DNA of 64,000 nucleotides, from contig NC_088804.1 in assembly GCF_011386835.1 (NCBI RefSeq), forward strand, positions 37,931,549-37,995,548. The letters are read 5' to 3'. Position 1 is the stretch's first letter; every line of letters begins with the position of its first letter. The notes under the pieces are model-generated. The model saw nothing but the letters and a program-made list of their open reading frames with translations. It did no database searches and had not been told where the DNA came from. Of this stretch, positions 1 to 11,100 are shown in pieces. This DNA is from Chrysemys picta bellii (Eukaryota; Chordata; Testudines; Emydidae). Both the position numbers and the translations under genes were made by a program.

Positions 1-489
1 CCTTTTCAGCACATGATTAGAAGTTGTCATAATGAAAACTATTTAGTAAGATGTCATCTCGTAAATAATGATGAGATAGTTCTAAATAGCATCCAACATT
101 TTGTAAAACCCATTCATCAGTTTTCTCTCACTTTCACCAAAAATAATAAAAATATCACTGAAAGAGATGTTCAGCAGGATAAATAATAGTGTTTCACAGG
201 ATAACATTTGTGTATTTAGAGACTGACTAAAATCCACTGAAGTCAATGATAGACTTTCCATCGTCTTCAATGAGCTTGGGTCCCATATGCATCTATCAAA
301 CAATTAATAAAATAAATAATAATAATACATCATAATAATAAAATTGTTTCAATCTGAGGGACTGCTATGCCTTAAAATGACTCTTTCACGTATTTAAATC
401 ACCTAGAAGATGTACTTTTAACAACCCATTTCCAAATTTTTCTTTGGCGCATCTACTCCTCAAATGCATATGTGAATGTTTATTGAGCT
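1..489. other. AT-rich unique sequence, nothing recognised
   Basis: I see no repeat family, RNA gene or coding sequence here. Short reading frames are broken by frequent stops and resemble no protein I know. A short TAA/AAT-rich run lies near 305-345. Confidence 0.6.
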
Positions 490-703
490 TTATGCCAGTG
501 TTGTTGTACCCGTGTTGGTCCCAGGATATGAGAGAGACAAGGTGGGTGAGGTAACATCTTTTATTGGGTCAACTTCTGTTAGTGAGAGAGACAAGCTTTT
601 GAGCTTGAAGAAGAGCTCTGTGTAGGCTCGAAAGCTTGTCCTTCTCACCAAGAGAAGTTGGTCCAATAATTAATATTCCCCCACCTATCTTGTGTCTCTA
701 TTG
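490..703. mobile_element. Penelope-like element (PLE) ends in inverted arrangement
   Basis: The left part (about 494-608) reads as the complement of a PLE 3' end, starting with a 'tgtacccgtgttggtccc' type terminus. The right part (about 604-703) reads as the same end in plus orientation. The words 'gagagacaag', 'aagttggtccaata' and 'gtgtctc' recur inverted on the two sides. Such head-to-head ends are a known PLE arrangement. No reverse transcriptase or GIY-YIG sequence remains. The family assignment rests on recognition, not a search. Confidence 0.6.
600..640 (+). ncRNA. Degenerate hammerhead-ribozyme-like core in PLE end
   Basis: A TTGAAGA box (605-611, where CUGANGA is expected) is followed by a GAGC/GCTC stem and then GAAA at 630-633. 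This is the box order of the minimal hammerhead motifs known in PLE terminal repeats. The first C of the box is T and stem I is not clearly paired, so activity is unlikely. It could be chance similarity within a repeat end. Confidence 0.35.
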
Positions 704-729
704 AGCTTTATATCATTATGAACAAGGGA

Positions 730-985
730 TATCCTCTAATTTGACATGGTTGAAAATTTTCTTTGCCCTAGACACCACCAAAAAAATTAAATATTTTTTT
801 TTTCCATTTTTGTCAAAACTTTTCCTCAAAATTTGTTGTTTTGTAAAAAGTTTGGAAGGAAAAAAACCTAAAAATTTTCAGCTAAAATTCAAAAATTTAG
901 GGCCAAAAATTGAAATATGTATTGGAGGGGTTCCCGCCAATAGATTCAGGAAAGCAGAGATTTTCCTTAGTAAAAATTAGCTCAC
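730..985. repeat. AT-rich MITE-like fragment
   Basis: The stretch is rich in 'gaaaattttc' and 'tttgtcaaaa' words, which recur at 20.34-20.62, 46.99-47.10 and 50.48-50.72 kb. They look like diverged pieces of one palindromic non-autonomous DNA transposon family whose termini resemble 'agagctggt'. A 79-codon frame here has low-complexity Lys/Phe composition and is not a gene. Confidence 0.3.
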
Positions 986-1745
986 TCTTTCTGTAGATAT
1001 TCCTTAATACTGTATCATACTTTTTTTTTTTAAGGGTAGAAATAGAATTAGAAAACAACCAAAAGGATGTCCTATTTCTAGTGGTTCTGTATCTCAGCTA
1101 CTTACCAAAACAATGTCACTAATTTCTTTTAAGATCCATATACACTATCTGTGTTATTGAAACAATGGATATAAAATAAGAAATAGGGGACAACTGCAAC
1201 ATTTGTCGATATACCCATTTGTATGCTCAGTAATGCTCAGTAATGGTGGGTTTGTTGGTACATGTAGTTACACAGGCAAATACTGCGGGTACATTTTCAT
1301 AAACTGTTTTAATTATTTGGCTCAGTGTTTTGTTATGATGCCACATCTGAGCGTAAAGTAGATGTCATTTCTAAGTCCTTTGCTAAAATCTCAAATTTAT
1401 GGAATTTGCTTTATTCATTAAAAAAATGTTGTAATTATTACAAGAAGTGACCCATATGATGAAATGCAACCCATATTTGTATTCTACCCTGGCACATTCT
1501 GTTATGGAACCAGATGTAGGAAAAAATAGGAGTGATTGAAATAAAATAGCTATTTTTTCCCTTCCTTTAAATATAGCTAACCAAGTTTAAACATTCTATT
1601 TAATATAAACATTAGTTTATTATTTTGTATGGTACAACATCTCATTCAGTGTTTATATTATACACATTGCATACTGACATGCATATATATAGATACTGTA
1701 TATGAAACATTTTTGTAGAACTTGTGACCACCAGCCAAACAAACA
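986..1745. other. AT-rich unique sequence
   Basis: No gene, RNA or clear repeat family is visible. There is a short T run near 1021-1032 and a local direct repeat, 'tgctcagtaa', near 1223-1241. Confidence 0.55.
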
Positions 1746-1753
1746 CACTAGTA

Positions 1754-2087
1754 CAGGGGTCGGCAACGTTTAGCACGCGGCTTGCCAGGGTAAGCACCCT
1801 AGCGGGCCAGGCCAGTTTATTTACCTGCTAATGCAGCAGTTTCGGCCGATCGCGGCCCCCACTGGCCGCGGTTCGCTGTCCTGGGCCAATGGGGGTGGCG
1901 GGAAGCCGCGGCCAGCACATCCCTCGCCCGCGCCGCTTCCCGCCGCCCCCATTGGCCCGGAACAGCGAACCACGGCCAGTGGGGGCTGCGATCGGCCGAA
2001 CCTGCCGCGTCAGCAGGTAAATAAACTGGCCTGGCCCACCAGCGTGCTTACCCTGGCAAGCCGCGTGCCAAACGTTGCCGACCCCTG
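1754..2087. mobile_element. hAT MITE, family A copy 1
   Basis: A 334 bp GC-rich, CpG-rich element inside AT-rich DNA. It has terminal inverted repeats beginning CAGGGGTCGGCAACGTTT and ending with the complement, and the whole body is close to palindromic around a 'gcggcgggaa' region. The flanks are 'cactagta' (1746-1753) and 'cactagca' (2088-2095), an 8 bp target-site duplication with one mismatch. Eight-bp duplications and CAG termini mark the hAT superfamily. It encodes no transposase, so it must have been moved in trans. The same family is at 51,548 and 54,446. Confidence 0.9.
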
Positions 2088-2095
2088 CACTAGCA

Positions 2096-2616
2096 TTTTA
2101 TTCAAAGGCTCATGTACTCTATTATGTTTCTTTACATACAAATTGCAAAGAGAAGCATTCAGCCTAAATTACTTCTTTTAGTTCAAGAGAACAACAAAAC
2201 AAGAAAGGACAAAAGTAAAACCTCCCTAAGAGAGCACAGTGTGTCTCCCCTCTGTAACAGACTGCACTGAAATGAGCACAAACTGGCTGCCAATCACTGC
2301 CCACAGCAGTCTCTTGAGAAAGTGTAGGTTACAGAAAGAGAGTCATACTGGTTACATAGCTGCACTCATCACAGAATGAAATAACGGGATTGTGTCTTCA
2401 GTATTTAGTCCATTATTCCATTTCCTCCTCATCACTTGCTGAATCCCCATTAAGGCTTAATTCAAAACTCCCATTAACTTCACTACCCCCTTCCCCCCAT
2501 AGGTGCCAGTCCTGCAACTACAGGTGGACTCCTGAGTTTTCATAGTATCACACTGAAGTCAATAGGGTTCACTGCAGGTTCAGGGGTTTGTCCATGCAGA
2601 TGGAGGACTATGGGTC
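2096..2616. other. Unique sequence with a short dispersed-repeat remnant
   Basis: Mostly unremarkable. Around 2460-2600 there are 'gaagtcaatagggttcactgc' type words typical of short palindromic dispersed repeats seen elsewhere in the window. I see no gene. Confidence 0.5.
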
Positions 2617-3280
2617 TGTGATGGGATGACCTAATTTAACTTGCTCAGCTGCACCTAGGAAGAGATTTAGGCTTGAAGGGCAAGCACTAAATGAAGATGA
2701 AGCCCAGGTGGTAAGGAGCAGGTTGGGCCTGTTTAAAGGAAGGAAGCTGAGAACAGAAGAGGGCCATGGGGGAAGTAGTGTGCAGTTGTTCTCTGGGAGA
2801 AGGAAGGAGTGTTTGTGGCTATTAAGTCTGGCAAGAAGCCAAAGAAAGGAGTAGTCTACACTTACTCCCTGGGAGGAGGAAGTTTGGGCTGGTAAACTGG
2901 GGGTAGAGGAGAGAGTAGGGAAGTAGCAAGGAGTCCAGGGAAATAGTGACAGGGTCTGGGAGACAGCAGACCAGAGTTGCTAAACCTAGGGTCCCTGGAC
3001 TGGAACCTGGAGTAGTAGTTGGGCCTGAGTTCCCTACCAGCAGCTGGAAAAGTGGTACCAGACCTGGCCTGGCCAACTGTCTGGAAAGGCAGGTGGACAA
3101 CTGACCTGTGGATCTTTGATAGCCTAGAATAGGAGGACTATAGTGACCTGACTGGAGGGATGAGTCATGAAGAGGGAGCATCCAGAGTCCCAGGGAAGAG
3201 CGAAGTGCCACAGTGCGAGGAAGGGGGCATCAGACCTGCGTGGAGCTTATCCCCAGACCCAACAACAAGGAGGAGCCTGC
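2617..3280 (+). repeat. LTR-like dispersed repeat, copy 1
   Basis: It begins TGTGATGGG and carries a TATA-like 'tttaaa' at 2732-2737, about 115 bases in, followed by a purine-rich body. It is clearly homologous, with indels, to 23,810-24,732: both share the start, 'ctccctg', the 'ccctggactggaacc' region, and 'gtgacctgactggaggg'-like blocks. This layout (TG start, upstream region, TATA, transcribed region) suggests a solo LTR. I cannot see a CA end or target duplication and no internal retroviral genes, so the class is an inference. Confidence 0.5.
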
Positions 3281-5100
3281 ACCCAACAGGGTCCTATTCA
3301 GCTTCAATTTAAATCAATGGGAATCATTCAGTTGACATTAATCAGCACTATAAGGGGCCCCTAAGGGTTTTCCTCTTTAGGCCCGTCATTAGTATCTCAA
3401 TCCACACTCTCCTTATCTTTATTCCCTTGGTTTGCTTCCCTCTTGCTCACGTTCAGAGTTCAGAATTGGGCCTGTCAGGAAGTTTGACTTCCGTCCCTTC
3501 GGCCTTCCTCACACAGCCCAAGAAAACATGGTGTTGAGTGTTTCCAGTACAAAACCTGCAGCAAACTGAACATGCAAATTTTAGGGGCAGTGCTTAAAAA
3601 TGTTGACTTTATTACAATGACACAAAACAAGGAATTCTGTACTGCTTGATTTATGCCCTTTAATAGGTAGTTCAATATACGTTTAATTTTTACCAGCCGC
3701 TGCCACAGAATTTCCAGTCTGGTGCACCCAAGTACCACAAAACACAAAGAACCATGGTGCAAAAAGTAGATAGTTTGCTGCAGAAAACACAAAGCCTGGA
3801 GACGGAGTACGATGCTAACAGATTTGGCCTTTGTAGGAATGTTACCTTAAAGGAGGAATGTGGCTAATATTAGCATAATGAATTCTGCCCTCTAGTGCTC
3901 GATGTGGTATATGAAGTAAAGGAGGAGTTTGGCCTGCATGAAGCCAGGGATAGAGAAGTCTATTATTGTTTTCTGTATTCAGGAAAATACGCTGAATTTT
4001 TAAAGTTCAATGTGGAGCCCATAATCTGTTCCCATAAGAAACTGAAGACTGTTATCTCTCTTTGCATACCATGAGCAATAATCCAGCAAATAACTCTAAT
4101 AGTGGAAGGGTAAAGACTGACCTTTCATTATGGGGAGGTGACCGGAATTTAGATGCAGTATTCACTAGTGATTGGCCACCCCAGACCAAAATAAAAAGGC
4201 CAGTTTACCAGGTAAATAGCATCAATTTAACAAGCTGGGGCAGGGGAGACATTCTCTGAAAAGTGCCCCTCTGACCAAACAGTTCACTGCAGTTGGATAC
4301 AGCGATTCTACAAGGAACTCAGCAGGTTCAACACCAGGTTACTTTCCCACACATAATGTTCTCTGTTTGTGCAGACAGATCCGTCTGTCTGCATCTATAT
4401 TTAACTAGCCCAGAAACAAAGTGAGATAAACTAGTTTAAGGTTAGTAGTGTGTGTTGTGTGTGTGTGTCAAATACGGTATCCTGATTACATAATTAAATG
4501 CTTTCCTGTTAGAGCAATTAGGAGAGACATGTGGAGATTTATAGACTACTACTCATTCTAGACATTCTCAACCTAGTATCTGTGGACCTGGGCCTGTAAT
4601 TATGCCAGAGTCACTTTTCAGCTGTGTTCTCATGATTGTAAAACAACATTTTAAAATACAACAGATGCAGTGCAGTGGCACAGCCTTGCTCATGCGGTAG
4701 AGAGAGCTGTTTGTGTTCTCCATGTGCACTGTTCTCTTCAATTGCTTTTATGGAATTCGTTGATGTCTTGTTACTTTTTAAACCATTCCCTTCTTTCCCT
4801 CTCAGTGACTAGGCTTAAGGCCAGATGCTTCAGTGGTAGTACTCAGCTGGAGAGAGGGTGACAGAATCTGGGCCTGGCCAGTCTCTTGAGTATTAGAGAA
4901 ACTGAATATCGTCATTCTTATAAATTAAGCTGGGCAAACTGGAAAGATCTCTGATAGTAGCCATGGTGTCAGCACCTTGGGAAGATTCAATGGAAACTAA
5001 GATTTAGACCTTTGCATTAAAATATTCATTGTGAGAAGAGCAGGGGTGTTAATGCCTGTACTTAGAGTCTGACATAATGTCCCTTGACACCCAGAGAAAG
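3281..5100. other. Unique sequence
   Basis: I see no gene. A (GT)n-like run lies at about 4448-4468. Frames of up to about 105 codons have no recognisable domain, and the composition is that of ordinary non-coding DNA. Confidence 0.5.
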
Positions 5101-5104
5101 ATTC

Positions 5105-5353
5105 ACAGTGAAGGGGCTTTGGATCAAGCTTTAAATAGCACCGTTCAGCTACGCCAATGCAGCTGCACTGCTGTAAGCTCTCTAATGTAGCCACTCTAAG
5201 CCTCCACGAGTGGCAGTAGATATGTTGGCGGGAGAAGCTCGCCCACCGGTACAGCGCTGTCCACATCAGCACTGAAGTCGGCTTAACTTATGTCACTCGG
5301 GGGTGATTTATTCACAAGTTACGCTGATATAAGCTGCCGTGTAGACCTAGCCA
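5105..5353 (-). mobile_element. Short DNA transposon fragment with 'tctacac' terminus
   Basis: Read on the minus strand it starts 'ggctaggtctacacggc' and runs through 'gtgacataag', 'gtggacagcgctg' and 'gagcttctcccgcc'. This is a family I recognise from turtle DNA and which also occurs near 58.8-59.3 kb. The distal inverted terminus is not visible on the left, so the copy is truncated or diverged. No transposase. Confidence 0.6.
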
Positions 5354-5354
5354 G

Positions 5355-5692
5355 AATGGTTTATTTCCTCCATTTTACAAATGGGGAACATTGAGGCCCG
5401 GACAGGTAAATCCAAGATTTTTAAAAAAGGAGCACCCCATATTAGGCTGTTAAGTCCATCTTTAGGCATCAAATAAGCACATTCAGTGGGAACTTCTGGA
5501 ATCGCAGCACTTCTGAAAATCGGACTACTTAAGTAGGTGCCTAAATATGAACTTAGGATCCTGGCGTAAGGCATCCATCTCTGAAAGTCCAAGTGACTTC
5601 CCCAAAGTTATCCAGCAAACCAGGGAGAGTCCTGGAAATAGAACCCTGCTCTCCTGATTCCATGGCTCCCCGCTAGACCACACTGTCTCATG
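5355..5692 (-). mobile_element. MIR/CORE-like tRNA SINE, interrupted
   Basis: On the minus strand it reads from a tRNA-like head ('gtctagcgggg', near 5670-5685) through a 'ggttctatttcc' B-box-like region to a conserved core with 'aagtcactt' and 'cctcaatgttccccatttg'. That core order is typical of amniote MIR/CORE SINEs. A MITE of about 170 bases (5417-5587) splits it. The SINE has no coding capacity and would rely on a LINE. Confidence 0.65.
5417..5587. mobile_element. MITE inserted inside a SINE
   Basis: The flanks repeat 'tccaag' at 5411-5416 and 5588-5593. Removing 5417-5593 restores the expected SINE order, an aaggtaa-like word running into tgacttccc. The insert has 'gattttt' at one end and 'ctgaaag' at the other, with an internal 'ctgaaaatcggac' and 'aggtgcctaaatatg'. 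I recognise these words from short dispersed repeats in turtles. Confidence 0.55.
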
Positions 5693-8050
5693 TGTTTTGC
5701 TTCATGTGTGAACATTAATTACCAAGAGGCTTAGTAGCAATGGCATTTCTCTCATTTTTAAACTTAATTCACGTTTGGGGCCTGATTCTGGCCTCACTTA
5801 GACGAGTGGAAATCAAGAATAATTCCGTTGGCTCCAGTGAAGTTACGCTGGCATTAATCCAGTATAAAAGGAGAATCCGTCCCACAGTATATGTGTATAT
5901 GTTGTGGCGTGAGAGTTCTTTGTGTAATTTTGAATTCTGAATTCTTCTGTTTTGGTGCTCTAGTGTGGGTTTGATCTAATTTGGTATATGAAAACAGATG
6001 TAGTCAGGACTTTCCTATTCCTCGTTGCAGGCTGACTTCTGAAATCCTCAGTGCACTGGTGTGTCTTTCTTTTCCTTATATACATGTAACATCTGCCAAG
6101 CTATTGAAATTTGATTTAATTTCTCCTTCATGTGATCCTGACATTAGTATTCCACATCAGTGCCAAAAGCTTCAGATTATGCCAAGTGGTTCCTGGAACC
6201 CAACAGTTAATTGAGAAAAAGTCATCTTGGCAGCAGAAATAGACTCATAGGCTGGTTAGAATATATTAAAGGTGAAATGCTTTGCAGTGGGGAGGATGCC
6301 TTTTTCCAGCACAAGCTTTTAAGGTTGAGTTTCCTGATTTGCATTCGTTTGAAAATGTAGATAAAAGGTTGGAGCATTTTCTGCTTCCTTTGCTATTTTG
6401 AAAAATCCAGAGGGCAGCATGTAGACACCAAGCAGTGTAGCCAGCCCCACAAAAAATGAAAACACAAGAGGAAATGAAGCTTGTAAGGATTCCTGCCCCC
6501 TTGCCTTTCCTTTTCTTTTTCTAATACTGCATGCTTTGCCTGAAATGTAAACTAACCTCTTCAGAAGAATCTCTGATCCCACACCACAGTAACTCCATCA
6601 ACTTTGGTCAAATATCTCCTGGTATGAATGAGAGAAGAAACTGGACTGTTGGGTCCAAATTGTCCCAGTGCTGTCAGTGGAGTTCCATGAGGAATGAAGT
6701 TGGACCCCTGCGTTGTTTTCAATCATGAATTTATCTTGGCTGCCTCTCTTATAGCATTTCACCCTTCCAACTGAAGCATGTGGATGCTGAGTGTAGGAAG
6801 AGCAGCGTCCCTGTGCAATGGTTCATTGGCTTCTACTCTGAATGAGATCGCCCTGGCTTTTCCAGGAGATTTATTGGGGGGGGGGCAGTTACTATAACAG
6901 AAAAAGAGCCTGTTTAAAATGTTGTAATTTACCTTTTAGCGTCAGAGTCTTGCTGGCCCATTTTCACACATTCAATGGTGGAATATGATAAGTAATAATC
7001 ATTCTTTCAAGCCTGATTATTTGGCTCCCTCCTATCTTATTGGCAGCCTCCCTGTTCTTCTCCTTTGAAGTGTATCTAAGCTTCTAGTAGCTATAAGATG
7101 ACACTTAAGTTACACCTCTTCTGCATTCTTATCTCAGTCAGCGGTCTTTGAATTGCTGACACTTTGGCAGCCCGATGGCCCTTCTGCTGAGGAAATTGTC
7201 CCTTATGTGACCTTTTGGCTTTCTGAAGAAGACACCTGAAACCTCAAATGGAAGGGATCAGAGGAAGGGGGATCCCACCTCTTCTTCAACTGCCAAAGAG
7301 CAGTTTCTCATTCCACAGGAAGCAGCATCTGTCTTATCTCTTTCTTTGTCTCTCCTTTTATACATTTCCCTTTGGACACAGAGTCTTTTGAAATACTTTT
7401 TTTCCTGCCCAACATGTCTTTGAATCCTCTCTCTCTCTCTGCGCCTGTATCCATGCACGCACGTGCTGTATAACAAGGAAAAAACGAGTGCACATTACTC
7501 AGGGAGACAAAGCTAAAGATGTGATTCCAAAATCTTCTGGAATCATTGGCAAAGTGGAAATATTTGGCACTGAAAACGGGGAGTTTTGCTTGAAACAAAT
7601 GTGGGAATTCTGATTCTCTCCAGGAAAGAGGTCATACTTTATTTGACATCCCATTAGGTAGCTTCCAAATGGGACTGCTTGAAAATAATATCTGCGTATG
7701 AAAGTCTCCTGCGTTTTCATGACTTTCTTTTTTTAAAAGTCCATTCTGCCTTGGGTTATTCTGTATACAGCAGAATTAGTCTCCTCTGTGTACGTATCTA
7801 AAACCATATCTAGGTTCTTACGCCATGCCCATAACCATGATATCTCTAAGTAGATCTTAGCTTTTCTCAGAAAAGTCTGGGGATATTCCAACTGGCAAAT
7901 ATGGCCCTTTTTCCCCCCAGTGTTGCATCTGCAACATTTCAATTTTGTTTGGTGACACTGAAATCCAGAAAGAGCCAAAACTCAATTTTCCTGAAGAAAA
8001 GGTTTATGTCAGAAGTCACTTGAACCCTACAAATGAGCCAAGGGTCTGAT
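5693..8050. other. Unique sequence with one short repeat remnant
   Basis: About 5775-5885 holds 'ggcctgattctggcctcac' and 'ccagtgaagttac' words of a short palindromic repeat. The rest shows no gene, RNA or repeat I can name. A G run occurs at 6878-6887 and a (CT)n run near 7427-7440. Confidence 0.5.
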
Positions 8051-8165
8051 TCTGGCCATGCAAACTCTTATCACCAGGCATAGTGCTTCTGACCATGAGA
8101 CGCCCCAGTGACTGCTGGCAGTATAGCAAGCCCGCTGCCTGGTGATAAGAGTTTGTGTGGCTGGG
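8051..8165. repeat. Inverted repeat able to form a hairpin
   Basis: Arms 8051-8080 and 8136-8165 are inverted copies. The inner 20 bases of the left arm, ending 'ttatcaccaggca', pair without mismatch with 'tgcctggtgataa...' of the right arm; the outer ten bases pair partly. The loop is 55 bases. It could be a small foldback transposon or a hairpin transcript. No target duplication is obvious. Confidence 0.6.
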
Positions 8166-8169
8166 CCTT

Positions 8170-11100
8170 TAAGGTTTGGTTCATCTACAGAAAGTGACTG
8201 GTATTTAGCTATCTAAGGGCTCAATTGTGGAGTTACCATGAGCCCTGGATAAGAGGCAGCACATGGCTGCACTGCCCCAGAAGCAGACCAGGGACTGAAT
8301 TGTAACTCACAGGCCCAGAGAGGAAGGAACTATATCACGTCTTTACCTGGAGCAGATTACTTCCTCTGTCATGCCAGCTCCCCTGCACTGAGTAAGGCAC
8401 TGAGAGAGGAGTAGACTCAAGGCTTCACCCACTCCCAGCCCACAGTCTAGACAGGGGAAGTAGAAGTCAAATGGAGGCTGCTTTCCCCACCCATGTCATA
8501 CTGTAACACATGATCTGTAACACACCATATGCTCTCTTACCTGTGCGTGAGCATAGGGCAAGCCACAACTTCACCTTAAATTAACAACTTTACTAAACAG
8601 GATTCTATTGGCACATGGTACACATCAACGCCATTTGTTTCTGTCAATGTCTAGCTCTTTAATCCTGTCACAAACCTGCGTGTAAACTTCTTCTGGTGCT
8701 GGAGATGTTCAGCAGAGTAACAAAGAACAGAGAAGCTGCAGTGACTGGCAGCACTGATTCAACTCTTGATGAATTTTGATGAAAGGGAACTAGACTTTCA
8801 GGGCCAAGTTATTTAATGAGCTTCTAAAATTACAGCCACAAATTATGCACATGCAAAACTATGCATCTGTGCACCAAAGAGGCAAAATGTTCATGCAGGA
8901 AGCCAAAGGTTCACATTAAAAACATGTATGTGTAAGTACGTCCCCACATGTGTGCATATGATTATTTGATCTACACAACTAAATCAACTGATTGAATGCA
9001 CAAATGGCTCTTTAGGTGCCTAGCTCAGCATTTGCACATACACTTGCCTCCTTTGCATGTACATTGTAGAATCTGTGTGCAAAAACAGCTCCTCATACAA
9101 GTCTCTTTTCAAACTGTGGCCCTAAGAATGCTTTATGTCTGTGAATCAAGCTATTAGCCATGCAGTTATCTCATTTGCCTGTTCCCACTGTCCGGTGGGA
9201 ATTTCTGCACACAGAGACAGGCACATGCTAACATTTCCATTGCTAACTAACATGTTTTGTGGTTGCAGCTAGGTAGCAAGAGATTTAACTGCCATGATTT
9301 GTGCCACCAATCAACTTTACCCATAATTATTTGCAAGTGCAAAATGGGAAACAGGTTTCGAAGATTAGTCTTATCCAAAGCCCAGTGCAGTCAACAGAAA
9401 AAACTACAACTGACTTCCACTGGATCAGGCCCACGACTTGTGAATAAGAAAAAAATTGTCCTCCAAGAGCTTACAGTCTAAGTTGCAAAGCAAAAACATT
9501 AAGCATTCCATTTTCTTTCCCCAGAGGATAGGGTATCTGGATACCTGAAGAACCCAAACCCAAAACATTTTGTCCCTCTTACCATATTTGCCTTTGACAA
9601 TGTGAATTGCTTAGTGCAATATGAGAGTGGTTGTGTGATGCATTTACAACAACAACCTGCCACCAACCTGAATTAAAGGGGCAAAATTAACCATTTGGGG
9701 TTATAATTCTATTTCCAGATCATTTTACATGTATTTACAATATATATTACTTTGCTTAAAGGATAAACGTGAGGTACAGAAATCAAGCATTCAAATCCCA
9801 GCTACTGGTCAGTTGTGAACCTGAATACATAAGAATAAGTTAATGAGTTACAAACAAAAACTGGCATTATTTCATTTCATGATGCATTTGAATTCAATTG
9901 AAAAAGTAAAACCGTTAGTGTAAAAATTCCAGTCGGAATCCTGTTTTTGTCTCTCTATTTATTTGTATGAAGGTAGCACCCAAGCCGAGCAGTAGTGCTG
10001 CCATTGTCCCGGATGCTGTCCAAGCCCCTGCCCAAAAGATCCTAATTAAAAAAAAAAAGCCATCTAGATGAATAGAGATAGGGGTCTGGGTACAACATAC
10101 AAGCAATGTGGTTGAGAGGTGGGCAAATGATCAGCACACATTAATGCCATTATTTTTAATCATGAAACACCATCTTTCACTTTTCTTGACTGGTTAAAGT
10201 GAATCTGTCATCAGGAAGGGATTCAATTGTTTCTCCCCTTATCTGTTAATCTATTTGCTTCTCTTCTTCAGATAGAAAAAAAAGGCATTTTAAAAATCTG
10301 ATTGGACATTAATGACAACTTACCTGTTTTCTCGTCTCAGTTTAAGTGGGGTTTTTAAATGCTTTTTCAAGATTAGCACAAAAGCACTTTGTATACAGGC
10401 CTGTTATTTTACACCTGGCAGGCAATCTAACAAGATCAGATCATTTTCCAACACCCCTCCACTTCCACTGCTCCATACTTCATAATGTCACCTAAACACA
10501 GTGTCAGGGTCTCATCAAACCATAGCACAATACTGGTGCATATTCTCTTCCATCCTCCACTCTATCCTTGCTTCCTAGGATGAAGTCAATTTAAAAAAAA
10601 GAAATAAAGGCTTGGATTAGCTGTCAGAACTGGATTTTTTTCTTCTGATGTTCCCTTTTATTCTTCTGAACTCAAAAACCCCATTTAAAACTACTTAGGA
10701 ATAGAAGAGGAAATCAATTCTGCTTTCAAAAGTGAATTTAGTGCCAGACAACAGTGCAGGATTGACAGCTCTGAAGACTGAAGACTTCTGTCTCCATAGA
10801 ACATGTGAAGCATGGGGCAAGAACAAACCAATATACACTATCCTGCCAGTGTACATGAACTCCTCCCATATTCTTGCCTCGATTCCTTTTCTGGAGCGAC
10901 CATAAGCTAGTTTCTTTTTCATTCCTATTTAATCCTTGGAATCTTTGCTGAGGCTGCCAACAAGCATCGAAAGACAAGTCTGTCACGCAAATATTATCCT
11001 GTTAAGAAAATGTTGACATTGGGCACGTTTTTCATGAAACTGGATCGTTTTTGCTAATTCATCTTGGAGTTCCTACGTTTTCAAATTTTGTTTCTGATTA

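Noticed and set aside
1831..2181. 116-codon plus-strand frame
   Set aside because: It reads through the GC-rich hAT MITE and out into unique DNA; the same stop-poor pattern appears in other copies in other frames.
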